A DNA stretch of 7,346 bases from Gorillibacterium sp. (GTDB lineage Bacteria > Bacillota > Bacilli > Paenibacillales > NBRC-103111). Under the pieces are notes generated by a model that was given only the letters and a program-made list of their open reading frames with translations, did not search any database and was not told the DNA's origin. The stretch lies in assembly GCA_014380705.1 (NCBI GenBank), contig JACMJI010000369.1, positions 1-7,346 of the forward strand, in the 5' to 3' direction. Each line of letters starts with the position of its first letter. Positions within the stretch are counted from its first letter, which is position 1. Positions 1-7,001 of the stretch are shown in pieces. The position numbers and the translations under genes were made by a program.

Positions 1-638
1 CTGAGTATCTTCATAAACCCATCGAAGAATTGAAGATCATTACTTGCCATATCGGTAATGGTGGCAGCTTGACTGCGATCGTAAACGGAGTGTCGGTTGA
101 TACTTCCATGGGTATGACTCCACTTGAAGGCTTGATGATGGGAACCCGTAGTGGAGATCTAGATCCAGCTATCGTGCCTTACGTAATGAACAAGGAAGAT
201 CTAACGGTTAATGAAGTCAATTCAATGCTTAATAAGCACAGTGGTCTTCTTGCGATTTCCGGTATCAGCAGCGATATGCGTGAAATCACGGATGGTATGG
301 CAAATGGTGAGCCTAACACGACACTTGCCTTCAATATGTACGAATATCGGTTGCGCAAATACATCGGTTCCTATGCGGCTGCGATGAATGGAGTAGACGT
401 CATTGTGTTTACGGCCGGCATTGGCGAAAACTCAATCATTCTCCGGGAGAAGGTTTGTGAAAACCTGACATACTTAGGTGTTGAATTGGACAAGTCACTA
501 AATGCGATTCGTTCGGATAATCCTCGCCGTATTTCCTCAAGCCATTCGAAAGTAGAAGTGCTTGTTGTGCCGACAAATGAAGAATTGGTTATCGCTCGAG
601 ATACTTATCGTCTAATTAGCGCTAGACAAGAATCATGA
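1..638 (+). CDS. ackA: Acetate kinase, C-terminal part (5' end outside window)
   Basis: Acetate kinase interconverts acetate plus ATP and acetyl phosphate plus ADP in the cytosol. With phosphotransacetylase it forms the acetate overflow and substrate-level phosphorylation route. The reading frame is open from base 3 (EYLHKPIEELKIITCHIGNGG), so the TTG at 30 is an internal Leu codon and not a start. About 211 residues are present, roughly the second half of a ~400-residue protein. Visible ASKHA-fold motifs are CHIGNGG (nucleotide-binding loop, family His/Asn/Gly), GTRSGD with the catalytic Arg (Arg241 in Methanosarcina numbering), TAGIGEN (adenosine contact, ending in the conserved Asn) and PTNEELVIA with the metal-binding Glu. 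The N-terminal catalytic His and Asp lie outside the window. An intrinsic terminator follows 34 nt after the TGA, so it is the last gene of its transcript. Identification is firm; only the truncation limits it. Confidence 0.96.
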   Translation, partial: EYLHKPIEELKIITCHIGNGGSLTAIVNGVSVDTSMGMTPLEGLMMGTRSGDLDPAIVPYVMNKEDLTVNEVNSMLNKHSGLLAISGISSDMREITDGMANGEPNTTLAFNMYEYRLRKYIGSYAAAMNGVDVIVFTAGIGENSIILREKVCENLTYLGVELDKSLNAIRSDNPRRISSSHSKVEVLVVPTNEELVIARDTYRLISARQES

Positions 639-672
639 AGCTGAGGATTCTCAATTCGTAAAGCCTTTTAAC

Positions 673-714
673 AAGGACCGACCGCGATTAAAAGCCGGGC
701 GGTCCTTTGTTGTT
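673..714 (+). terminator. Intrinsic terminator after ackA
   Basis: AAGGACCG at 673-680 pairs perfectly with CGGTCCTT at 700-707. A further CC/GG pair can form inside after a one-base mismatch. A broken T-tract (TTTGTTGTT) follows. It lies 34 nt after the ackA stop and separates ackA from the asnS promoter. Confidence 0.85.
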
Positions 715-736
715 ATGTTAAGCTAAAAAATAATTT

Positions 737-778
737 CAATTTTACACTGCCAATGTAATGGCTTAAAGTGCAAAATTG
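737..778. promoter_or_regulatory. Long imperfect palindrome overlapping the asnS promoter
   Basis: CAATTTTACACT (737-748) is the inverted complement of AGTGCAAAATTG (767-778) with one A/C mismatch. Inside it GCCA (749-752) pairs with TGGC (759-762) around ATGTAA, with TTAA (763-766) as a bulge. The right arm covers the place where the asnS -35 box should be (about 768-773), which suits a repressor operator. There is no GC-rich stem with a T-run, so it is not an intrinsic terminator. The binding protein is unknown. Confidence 0.5.
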
Positions 779-796
779 GCGGAGAAATTGTACAAT
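768..796 (+). promoter_or_regulatory. Probable sigma-A promoter of asnS
   Basis: The -10 box is TACAAT (791-796). At 17 bp spacing the -35 is GTGCAA (768-773), a weak 3/6 match that lies in the right arm of the palindrome. Transcription would start near 803, giving a leader of about 30 nt before the ATG at 832. That is too short for a T-box and leaves almost no leader for the ATG at 808. Confidence 0.55.
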
Positions 797-831
797 GAGA
801 TGTAAGAATGGACAATCTCAAGGAGGACATT

Positions 832-2127
832 ATGGCAGCAAAAAGTACAATCAGCGAAGTCAACAAACATGTTGGTCAGGAAGTGACCACAGGCTGTTGG
901 GTGAACAATAAGCGTTCAAGCGGTAAAATTCAGTTTTTGCAACTACGAGACGGGACAGGTTACATACAAGCGGTCGTTGTCAAAAGTGAAGTATCTGAGG
1001 AAACCTGGGACGCGGCGAAGTCGCTTACTCAGGAAAGCTCACTTTACGTAACGGGACTTGTCAGAGAAGAAGCACGTAGTCAAAGCGGGTTTGAACTGAC
1101 GGTTACCGGGATTGAAATTATTCAAATCGCGGTTGATTATCCGATTACTCCAAAGGAGCATGGGATTGACTATTTAATGGATCACCGTCATCTTTGGATT
1201 CGCAGTCCGCGGCAAAGAGCTGTGTTGATTATTCGTGCTCAAATCATCCGTGCGATCCAACAATTTTTCGATGATCGCGGCTTCCGTTTGGTCGATCCTC
1301 CTATTTTAACTCCGTCTTCTTGTGAAGGCACAACGGAACTTTTTCACACCAAATATTTTGATGAAGATGCTTTTCTGACGCAAAGCGGCCAATTGTATAT
1401 GGAAGCAGCAGCTATGGCACTTGGTAAAGTATATTCGTTTGGTCCCACATTCCGTGCTGAGAAATCTAAAACTCGTCGCCATTTGATCGAATTTTGGATG
1501 ATCGAACCAGAGATGGCATTTACGGATCTGCAAGAAAGCCTGGTGGTACAAGAAGAATTTGTTTCCTATGTTATCCAATCCGTAGTGACAAACTGCCGGA
1601 AAGAGCTGGAGACCCTGGAGCGCGATATTTCTAAGCTTGAAGCCATTCAAGCGCCGTTCCCCCGCATTACGTATGATGAAGCGATTGATTTTCTTAATGA
1701 AAGTGGATTTGAAGTTCCTTGGGGAGAGGATTTTGGTGCTCCTCACGAAACAGCCATCGCTGAAAAATATGAAAAGCCTGTCTTCATCACTCACTACCCG
1801 ACGAAGATTAAAGCTTTCTATATGAAGCCTGACCCAAGCCGTCCGGAAGTGGTATTGTGTGCAGATATGATCGCACCAGAGGGTTATGGGGAGATTATCG
1901 GCGGCAGCCAACGTATTGATGACCCTCTGTTGATGGAAGAGCGTTTTACGGAGCATGAGCTCTCGACAGATGCCTATCAGTGGTATATGGACTTGAGAAA
2001 ATACGGAACGGTTCCCCATGCGGGCTTTGGCCTCGGTTTAGAAAGAACAGTTGCTTGGATTTGTGGCCTAGATCACGTACGGGAGACGATTCCTTTTCCA
2101 CGCTTGTTGAACCGTTTGTATCCATAA
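832..2127 (+). CDS. asnS: Asparaginyl-tRNA synthetase (AsnRS)
   Basis: This cytosolic class II aminoacyl-tRNA synthetase (class IIb, with AspRS and LysRS) uses ATP to load Asn onto tRNA-Asn. The protein has 431 residues, against about 430 in Bacillus subtilis. Residues ~17-95 form the OB-fold anticodon-binding domain ([21 protein letters not shown]). The catalytic core follows: motif 1 around 140-160 ([14 protein letters not shown]), [12 protein letters not shown] at 165-176, motif 2 around 203-230 ([15 protein letters not shown]...EFWMIEPEM) and motif 3 around 398-412 ([15 protein letters not shown]). The C-terminus [15 protein letters not shown] matches the family. The start is ATG 832, because AAGGAGG at 820-826 is 5 nt upstream; an in-frame ATG at 808 has no ribosome binding site and sits next to the predicted transcription start. 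dnaD follows 22 nt downstream, so the two are probably cotranscribed, as in Bacillus. Confidence 0.98.
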   Translation: MAAKSTISEVNKHVGQEVTTGCWVNNKRSSGKIQFLQLRDGTGYIQAVVVKSEVSEETWDAAKSLTQESSLYVTGLVREEARSQSGFELTVTGIEIIQIAVDYPITPKEHGIDYLMDHRHLWIRSPRQRAVLIIRAQIIRAIQQFFDDRGFRLVDPPILTPSSCEGTTELFHTKYFDEDAFLTQSGQLYMEAAAMALGKVYSFGPTFRAEKSKTRRHLIEFWMIEPEMAFTDLQESLVVQEEFVSYVIQSVVTNCRKELETLERDISKLEAIQAPFPRITYDEAIDFLNESGFEVPWGEDFGAPHETAIAEKYEKPVFITHYPTKIKAFYMKPDPSRPEVVLCADMIAPEGYGEIIGGSQRIDDPLLMEERFTEHELSTDAYQWYMDLRKYGTVPHAGFGLGLERTVAWICGLDHVRETIPFPRLLNRLYP

Positions 2128-2149
2128 TGGCTTGTCCTGGGAGATGCAG

Positions 2150-2821
2150 ATGAAAGCGAAGAAGCAGAACCTCAAAGTGTTAGCAGAAGGGCTGCAGGCT
2201 GGCTTGCGGTCGGGTAGTGTAAACGTCTCTCACTTATTCTTAACCTCGTATGCAAGAATGGGGCTTACGGAGACAGAAGCGATGCTGCTCATTCATCTGA
2301 TGACATTCATTGAGAAAGAAAACAAAGACTTTCCCACATTGGAAGAAATCCGATCAAGACTTGCGGCAAGCGAAGATATAGTGATCAAATCTTGGCAGCG
2401 ACTGCTTGAAAACGGGTTCTTGAGTATTGAGGAAAGTCAGGACATTTTCACGGGTGTCCGTTACGAGCGTTATAATTTGGACTTGCTTTTTGGAAAGCTA
2501 GCCGCTCTATGGGTCGAGGAGAATGGCACAGAGTATAAGGAAGAACCCCGTAAGCCTGAGCGTGAGAAAAACCTGTTTGCCGTGTTTGAGAAAGAATTTG
2601 CGCGACCGATTACCCCTATGGAGCTTGAGACCATCTCCGGTTGGCTTGATCAGGACGGGTACAAAGAAGAGCTTATTTTCGCGGCACTCAAGGAAGCGGT
2701 ATTTGCAGGCAAGGTTCATTTCCGGTATATTGACCGTATTTTACTTGATTGGCAGCGCAATCGGATTCAGACCGTGGAGCAGGCCAAAGAGCACGGCCAG
2801 AAGTTCAGAACCAGGCAGTAA
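2150..2821 (+). CDS. dnaD: DNA replication initiation/primosome protein DnaD
   Basis: DnaD is a low-GC Gram-positive primosome component. It binds DNA, remodels it, and helps DnaB and DnaI load the replicative helicase at oriC and at restarting forks. The 223-residue protein is slightly shorter than the 232-residue B. subtilis DnaD, mainly at the C-terminal tail. Residues ~24-115 match the N-terminal winged-helix oligomerisation domain (LFLTSYARMGLTETEAMLLIHL). Residues ~142-213 match the C-terminal DnaD/DnaB_2 domain, starting FAVFEKEFARPITPMELETI. It includes the conserved YxxxIxxxW motif (Y193, I197, W201 in FRYIDRILLDW) and the KTVEQA-like IQTVEQAKEHGQKFR. ATG 2150 is chosen because GGGAG (2139-2143) lies 6 nt upstream; TTG 2132 and ATG 2144 lack suitable spacing. 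It sits directly behind asnS. The nth gene that usually follows in Bacillus is absent, and a terminator comes instead. Confidence 0.95.
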   Translation: MKAKKQNLKVLAEGLQAGLRSGSVNVSHLFLTSYARMGLTETEAMLLIHLMTFIEKENKDFPTLEEIRSRLAASEDIVIKSWQRLLENGFLSIEESQDIFTGVRYERYNLDLLFGKLAALWVEENGTEYKEEPRKPEREKNLFAVFEKEFARPITPMELETISGWLDQDGYKEELIFAALKEAVFAGKVHFRYIDRILLDWQRNRIQTVEQAKEHGQKFRTRQ

Positions 2822-2842
2822 AAACGACTAAACCGAATAATA

Positions 2843-2873
2843 AAAGGGCTGACCGCATGGGTCAGCCCTTTTT
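2843..2873. terminator. Bidirectional terminator between dnaD and proC
   Basis: A perfect 12-bp stem pairs AAAGGGCTGACC (2843-2854) with GGTCAGCCCTTT (2860-2871) around a 5-nt loop. On the plus strand it runs into TTTTT 22 nt after the dnaD stop. On the minus strand it is followed by TTTTATTATT, about 75 nt after the proC stop. It can therefore serve both convergent genes. Confidence 0.88.
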
Positions 2874-2946
2874 CTATACGATTACTACGAGATTCCCCAT
2901 GACTCCGACCCATATTTTCATCCAAAATGGTCATCGTTCGTTTTTC

Positions 2947-3825
2947 CTATGCCTTGTTTTCTAAAAGCTCCTTAGCTAAAGCTTCAATGCCTTTTGCTAT
3001 TTCTTTGGATCGCTCGGCACAGCGAAGAACTGCATTTTCCACGGCTTCGGTAAATAGATAGCTATCTAATTTCTCCAATGCTGCTTGTGTAGTTCCATTG
3101 GGAGAAGTTACCTTTTTGCGTAAAGTAGCGGGATCTACTCCGGTTTGTCGTACCATTGAAGCTGCACCCAGCATGGTGCTCACTGTAAGATCTAAAGCTT
3201 CTGCTTGAGTTAGGCCACCCCTCATGCCACCAGCGACGAATGCTTCCATCATGTAGTAGATATAAGCTGGACCGCTGCCAGATATACCTGTTACGATATG
3301 AAGCTGATCTTCATCTGTTTGGAGAACTTGACCGATGGCTTGGAACATTTCCTGTGTTAATGATCGGTGAACATCTTGGGTATTAGAGCTAAAGCTAATC
3401 CCTGTCATGCCAAGTCCAATACTACTGGAGGTGTTTGGCATGGTTCGGGCGATAGGGATCTGGTCGTTGTCGAGCAGGCTATGGATAACCTGGGTGGATA
3501 AACCGGCAATGACGGAAACAAGAAGCTGCTTCTCATGAAAAATACTTCGGTAAGTTAAAATGGCTTTTGGAGCATCTATTGGTTTCATCGCCAGAACAAT
3601 AATATCGCTCTCTGCTGCACATGCTTTAATCTGATCCGGGTCTTGAAGAGTGGAGACTCCATATTGATTCTCAAGCATTCTTAGTTTATCCTTGTTGGAG
3701 CGATTCGTTATTGTGATCCGCTTGGGATTCGCTACTTCTTGCTTTATCAGTCCGCGCAGGATGGCTTCTGCCATCGAACCGGCTCCAATAAAAAGTATTT
3801 TTCTATCATACAAAGTGTGATTCAT
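2947..3825 (-). CDS. proC: Pyrroline-5-carboxylate reductase
   Basis: ProC reduces 1-pyrroline-5-carboxylate to L-proline with NAD(P)H, the last step of proline synthesis, in the cytosol. The protein has 292 residues, slightly longer than the usual ~270-280. The Rossmann dinucleotide loop GAGSMAEAI is at residues 14-22. VIAGLS and RTMPNTSSSIGLGMTG lie in the middle of the protein. The family signature region is at about 169-200 (TGISGSGPAYIYYMMEAF followed by GGMRGGLTQAEALDL), ending in a helical C-terminal dimerisation domain with KVTSPNGTTQAAL. ATG 3825 is the start: GGAG lies 8 nt upstream, and the 75 codons open further upstream overlap the end of proA out of frame. It begins 43 nt after the proA stop and is the third gene of a proB-proA-proC operon. 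Confidence 0.96.
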   Translation of the reverse strand: MNHTLYDRKILFIGAGSMAEAILRGLIKQEVANPKRITITNRSNKDKLRMLENQYGVSTLQDPDQIKACAAESDIIVLAMKPIDAPKAILTYRSIFHEKQLLVSVIAGLSTQVIHSLLDNDQIPIARTMPNTSSSIGLGMTGISFSSNTQDVHRSLTQEMFQAIGQVLQTDEDQLHIVTGISGSGPAYIYYMMEAFVAGGMRGGLTQAEALDLTVSTMLGAASMVRQTGVDPATLRKKVTSPNGTTQAALEKLDSYLFTEAVENAVLRCAERSKEIAKGIEALAKELLENKA

Positions 3826-3868
3826 TTTTTTGACTCCAATCTTCACCTGCTTATATCGTGTAGGCATG

Positions 3869-5125
3869 CTATTCCCGGATTTGTCCATTTCCATATACAT
3901 AATATTTCGTTGTTGTAAGCGCAGGTAAACCCATGGGTCCACGCGCATGCAACTTCTGTGTACTAATACCAATCTCTGCACCGAAGCCAAACTCAAAGCC
4001 ATCTGTAAATCGGGTAGAAGCGTTCTGGAAGACTGCTGCTGCGTCAACATTCAGCATGAAACGGCGAGCACGATCCGCATTCTCCGTTACAATGCATTCC
4101 GAATGCATTGTTCCGTATTTGTTGATATGTGAGATCGCTTCTTCGACGTCAATTACGATACGAATATTGAGAATATAATCATTGTACTCGGTTGCGAAGT
4201 CGTTCTCCGTAACTTCTTTGATATTGCCCAGATCCCCGATTAAATCCAGTGTCTCCGCACAGCCACGCAGCTCGACAGCAGCACCGATGAACTTTTCAGC
4301 GATATGACGTAAATGGTTTTGAGCAAATTCGCGATGAACCAGCAGGGTCTCCATAGAGTTACAGACCGATGGACGCTGGACCTTGGCATTAAAGACAATA
4401 GATAAAGCTTTTTTTGGATCAGCACCGTCATCGATGAACGTGTGGCAGATACCCGCACCCGTCTCAATGACGGGAACGGTTGCATTCTCCACAACATTAC
4501 GTATGAGAGAGTGGCCGCCACGAGGGATCAAAACATCAAGAAGTCCATTTAAGCGCAGCATTTCATCTACAGATGAACGATCAGGACTTTCTACCAATTG
4601 AACAGACTCAGCAGGTACAGCAGACTTCGCTAAAGCAAGATGAAGAATTTCGACAAGCTTACGATTGGATGCCAGAGCATCTGACCCTCCTCGTAAAAGA
4701 ACAGCATTGCCCGACTTCACACAGAGTCCCACTGCATCGACAGTTACGTTAGGTCTTGCTTCATAAATAATGCCAATCACACCCAGTGGAACGCGAATTT
4801 TGCGAATCAATAATCCGTTTGGGCGTTCGATTTCATCGATTAGATCACCAATAGGGTCAGGAAGCAATGTAATTTGCCGCAGCCCAACCGCTATGTCCTC
4901 AATACGTTTCGTAGTAAGTGTAAGGCGGTCAATTAGTGAGGACGTTAAGCCGTTGGCTACCCCATTATCAATGTCTACACGATTAGCTGCAATTAAATCC
5001 TCCTGACTAGCTAATAGTTCATCTGCCATCAGTTGCAGTGCTGTGTTTTTTTGTTCCGTGGTCAATTGATTCAATTTAGTGGTAGTACGCTTAGCTAAGC
5101 TGGCTTTATCTTTAACTTCACTCAT
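3869..5125 (-). CDS. proA: Glutamate-5-semialdehyde dehydrogenase (gamma-glutamyl phosphate reductase)
   Basis: ProA uses NADPH to reduce gamma-glutamyl phosphate to glutamate-5-semialdehyde, the second step of proline synthesis. It belongs to the aldehyde dehydrogenase superfamily and probably works next to ProB because its substrate is labile. The protein has 418 residues (B. subtilis ProA 415). Visible features are PLGVIGIIYEARPNVTVDA at 113-131, KSGNAVLLRGGSDA at 137-150 in the cofactor domain, the catalytic Cys255 in RPSVCNSMETLL, and the ProA signature at ~326-345 (VEEAISHINKYGTMHSECI). The end, HARGPMGLPALTTTKYY, is family-typical. AAGGAGG lies 10 nt before ATG 5125 but only 1 nt before the in-frame ATG 5134, so 5125 is preferred. 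It begins 54 nt after the proB stop, with no promoter or terminator seen between them. Confidence 0.97.
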   Translation of the reverse strand: MSEVKDKASLAKRTTTKLNQLTTEQKNTALQLMADELLASQEDLIAANRVDIDNGVANGLTSSLIDRLTLTTKRIEDIAVGLRQITLLPDPIGDLIDEIERPNGLLIRKIRVPLGVIGIIYEARPNVTVDAVGLCVKSGNAVLLRGGSDALASNRKLVEILHLALAKSAVPAESVQLVESPDRSSVDEMLRLNGLLDVLIPRGGHSLIRNVVENATVPVIETGAGICHTFIDDGADPKKALSIVFNAKVQRPSVCNSMETLLVHREFAQNHLRHIAEKFIGAAVELRGCAETLDLIGDLGNIKEVTENDFATEYNDYILNIRIVIDVEEAISHINKYGTMHSECIVTENADRARRFMLNVDAAAVFQNASTRFTDGFEFGFGAEIGISTQKLHARGPMGLPALTTTKYYVYGNGQIRE

Positions 5126-5179
5126 TTGGATCATCCCTCCTTAACGGATTGCTTCATGTTTGACTCAGTACGTTCCTAA

Positions 5180-6277
5180 CTAAACCGTGGCAATCCACTC
5201 ATCGCGATGAATCACTTCGATTCGCATCACTTGAACCTGTTTCATTGCTTCTTCTGTAGACATACCTAAAACCATATGCAATTGCCATGCTGCATAATTA
5301 ACGATACCACGTCCAATCGTATGCCGCTCCGCATTCTGGACTTCGATCACATCTCCAGGACAAAAATCACCGGATGCATCCGTTATACCCGCAGGAAGAA
5401 GGCTTTTGCCCCCAGTAAGCAGGGCATTCTCAGCACCGCGATCCACAATGATGACCCCTTGAGGCATAGAATGAAAACCAACCCACTGTTTTTTTGTTGA
5501 TAAGGTGTGGGAGGACGTTTCAAAATAAGTACCTTTGCCTTTGCCGGAAATAGCATTTATTAGATCGCCTGCCTCGGTCACTCTTCCAACAAAGACAGAA
5601 ACTCCACCTCTTGTTGAGATGCGTGCTGCTTCTACTTTAGAACGCATTCCACCTGTCCCTACGGATGAACCGGAACCCCCAGCCATTTGGAGAAGGTCGT
5701 TGTCAATGTTTGTGACATATTCGATCTTCCTGGCTTCTGGATTTTTGCGCGGGTCTGCCGTGAAAAGACCCTCCGTATCCGTAAGGATCGCTAAGCGATC
5801 TGCTTTGATGAGGTTAGCAACAAGAGCCGAGAGCATATCATTATCGCCAAATTTGAGTTCGTTTACGGAGACGGTGTCATTCTCATTAATAATGGGGATA
5901 ATTCGATGCTTAATTAACTCATCGATTGTCATTAAAGCATTGTGTATCCGAGATTGGTTCGAGAAATCTGACCTTGTGAGCAGAATCTGAGCCACCGTAA
6001 TATTGTATTTGGAAAAAGACTCCTGATAGGCTTGCATCAGTAAAGCTTGCCCAACCGCTGCTGCTGCTTGTTGCTCGTGAAGAAATTTGGGTCGTTTACG
6101 GTAACCAATCTTAGTAAAGCCGGCGGCAACGGCACCTGATGTAACTAGGAGAGGTTGCTTGTCGTTTTGATGCAGGGAAGCAAGCTCAGAAGCAAAGAAA
6201 TCAATTTTATTGCGATTGAGCCCTCCCTCATCGGATGTGAGTGAACTGCTGCCAATTTTGACTACGTAACGTTGCAT
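5180..6277 (-). CDS. proB: Glutamate 5-kinase with C-terminal PUA domain
   Basis: ProB phosphorylates L-glutamate with ATP to gamma-glutamyl phosphate. This is the committed step of proline synthesis and in most bacteria is feedback-inhibited by proline. The 365-residue length is that of two-domain forms. Residues ~1-250 are the amino acid kinase domain: VVKIGSSSLT at 5-14, VTSGAVAAG at 45-53, IINENDTVS at 129-137, FGDND at 143-147, and the glutamate 5-kinase signature GTGGMRSKVEAA at 208-219. Residues ~275-352 form the PUA domain (GVIIVDRGAENALLTGGKSLLPAGI). ATG 6277 has AAGGG about 6 nt upstream and the expected N-terminus directly at the kinase fold. It is the first gene of proBAC, preceded by a leader of roughly 190 nt with an attenuator-like terminator. 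Confidence 0.97.
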   Translation of the reverse strand: MQRYVVKIGSSSLTSDEGGLNRNKIDFFASELASLHQNDKQPLLVTSGAVAAGFTKIGYRKRPKFLHEQQAAAAVGQALLMQAYQESFSKYNITVAQILLTRSDFSNQSRIHNALMTIDELIKHRIIPIINENDTVSVNELKFGDNDMLSALVANLIKADRLAILTDTEGLFTADPRKNPEARKIEYVTNIDNDLLQMAGGSGSSVGTGGMRSKVEAARISTRGGVSVFVGRVTEAGDLINAISGKGKGTYFETSSHTLSTKKQWVGFHSMPQGVIIVDRGAENALLTGGKSLLPAGITDASGDFCPGDVIEVQNAERHTIGRGIVNYAAWQLHMVLGMSTEEAMKQVQVMRIEVIHRDEWIATV

Positions 6278-6331
6278 AAGGATCCCTTCTTACTGTTATG
6301 TATGGGGTTGTTGTTCATTCTGATTATAAGT

Positions 6332-6363
6332 AAAAAGACTTTCGTCTTTATTAGACGAAAGTC
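6332..6363 (-). terminator. Leader terminator upstream of proB
   Basis: Read on the minus strand, GACTTTCGTC (6363-6354) and GACGAAAGTC (6346-6337) form a perfect 10-bp stem with a 7-nt loop, followed at once by TTTTT (6336-6332). It lies 54 nt before the proB start and points the same way. No gene lies just upstream on that strand, so it must act on the proB transcript itself. Confidence 0.85.
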
Positions 6364-6398
6364 CCGCCGAGGTGTCGTTCCAAGGAGCGGAACTTCCG
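6356..6398 (-). promoter_or_regulatory. Antiterminator helix of the proB attenuator
   Basis: In the minus-strand RNA, CGGAAGUUCCGC (6398-6387) can pair with GCGGGACUUUCG (6367-6356). This gives a 12-bp helix with two G-U pairs and a 19-nt loop. Its 3' arm uses 6363-6356, most of the 5' arm of the terminator, so only one of the two can form: this is the layout of a transcription attenuator. The loop carries UGGAAC (6382-6377), which partly resembles the T-box core UGGNACC but lacks the second C. The preceding leader looks too short for a normal T-box Stem I. The ligand is unknown; proline status or uncharged tRNA-Pro is inference. Confidence 0.6.
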
Positions 6399-6475
6399 AT
6401 TGTTACGGTCGAATTGTTTCTTCAAAAGAGAATAGCTTCGTGTTAAAATAATTTGCGGACGTTAATCCTTGTCTT

Positions 6476-6505
6476 AGAATATCACGACTAGAAAGGGTTT
6501 GTAAA
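6476..6505 (-). promoter_or_regulatory. Probable proB promoter
   Basis: On the minus strand TTTACA (6505-6500, 5/6 match) is followed after 18 bp by TATTCT (6481-6476, 4/6 match). Transcription would start near 6469, giving a ~190-nt leader that contains the attenuator. A TTGACC a little further upstream is an alternative -35 but has no good -10. Confidence 0.4.
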
Positions 6506-6561
6506 GAAATTGCCCCTGGGTCTGGGTCAAAAAACCGCAAAAATAAACTTGGGATTTTACA

Positions 6562-6590
6562 TTTAAGAAAAAGAAGTTTGACACTATAAT
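6562..6590 (+). promoter_or_regulatory. Possible plus-strand promoter before the gene remnant
   Basis: TATAAT at 6585-6590 is a perfect -10. At 17 bp the -35 would be TTTAAG (6562-6567), only a 3/6 match. A TTGACA at 6578-6583 abuts the -10 and is badly spaced for it. It would transcribe the remnant at 6621-6855. The support is weak. Confidence 0.25.
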
Positions 6591-6620
6591 GTTTTTGCAA
6601 ATTTTAGAATAATAACCGTT

Positions 6621-6855
6621 AATAAGAAGGGCCGCATTGCGGCGCAAATTGAGAAGGTGCAAGAAGAGATCAAGCGAATCAAGGGACGGATTCGTTTTAT
6701 TGATCAGAATGTTTTCCGATACGATGTATTCCATTGTTTCATTCCTTAGAGCCTTCCTTATTATCTTTGTCAATGTTATTCCTTTTATTGTTATCATTAG
6801 TCTTATTGCGATTCCCGTATTTTATTTCTGGAGTAAGAACCGAAAGTCATCATAA
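6621..6855 (+). pseudogene. Remnant of a membrane protein, probably DUF4349 family
   Basis: Two frames give one plausible protein tail. Frame A (from about 6621, stop at 6747) reads NKKGRIAAQIEKVQEEIKRI then KGRIRFIDQN, a charged coiled-coil. It has no ATG, GTG or TTG start after the upstream stop at 6579. Frame B, from about 6709 to TAA 6855, reads MFSDTMYSIVSFLRAFLIIF, then a hydrophobic stretch with VIPFIVIISLIAIPVFYFW, then SKNRKSS: a transmembrane helix with a basic cytoplasmic tail. DUF4349 proteins end in this order: an EI.RIQGxIxxLxxQ coiled-coil, a short beta segment, one transmembrane helix and a basic tail. I infer a degraded copy with the N-terminal part lost, a deletion after IDQN and a frame change near 6710. 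The ATGs at 6709 and 6724 lack a good ribosome binding site. The alternative, a ~49-residue membrane peptide gene, cannot be excluded. Confidence 0.5.
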
Positions 6856-6904
6856 CGAACTTAGGTTAATGAGTGCAAGTTGATTGTATTGTAGATGATT
6901 ATAT

Positions 6905-6956
6905 TTAGAAAGCCGAAAAGCTTGCATGGAGTTTTCACGCAGTCTCGGCTTTCTAA
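6905..6956. terminator. Long hairpin between the gene remnant and rrn P1
   Basis: A perfect 12-bp stem pairs TTAGAAAGCCGA (6905-6916) with TCGGCTTTCTAA (6945-6956). Inside the 28-nt loop TGCATG (6923-6928) can pair with CACGCA (6936-6941), with one mismatch. What follows is only moderately T-rich on either strand (TAATTTATGG on plus), so termination is plausible but not certain. It ends 10 bp before the rrn P1 -35 and may insulate the rRNA operon from upstream transcription. Confidence 0.5.
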
Positions 6957-6966
6957 TAATTTATGG

Positions 6967-6995
6967 TTGACATGTTGCATCTGCGGTGGTATGAT
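6967..6995 (+). promoter_or_regulatory. rRNA operon promoter P1
   Basis: TTGACA (6967-6972, perfect) and TATGAT (6990-6995, 5/6) are 17 bp apart. A start at G7002 would lie 7 nt after the -10 box, in line with the GTP-initiated rRNA promoters known in B. subtilis. It is the upstream member of a tandem pair 74 bp apart (-35 to -35). Confidence 0.85.
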
Positions 6996-7001
6996 ATAAA
7001 A

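Noticed and set aside
808..831. Earlier in-frame ATG of asnS at 808
   Set aside because: It has no Shine-Dalgarno sequence and sits only a few nt from the predicted transcription start. ATG 832 has AAGGAGG at 5 nt spacing and gives the family length.
721..831. T-box riboswitch for asnS
   Set aside because: The leader after the predicted start is only about 30 nt and there is no UGGNACC motif or terminator between promoter and gene.
1306..2019. 237-codon open frame antisense to asnS
   Set aside because: It lies wholly inside asnS on the opposite strand, has no recognisable domain or ribosome binding site, and its frame follows asnS codon structure.
3826..4050. 75-codon upstream extension of proC
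   Set aside because: It overlaps the 3' end of proA out of frame. The conserved Rossmann N-terminus begins just after ATG 3825, which has its own GGAG.
6578..6590. TTGACA next to TATAAT read as one promoter
   Set aside because: The two hexamers are only 1 bp apart and cannot act together as -35 and -10.
6474..6797. 107-codon minus-strand frame upstream of proB
   Set aside because: It is antisense to the DUF4349-like remnant and runs through the proB promoter; it lacks motifs and a convincing ribosome binding site.
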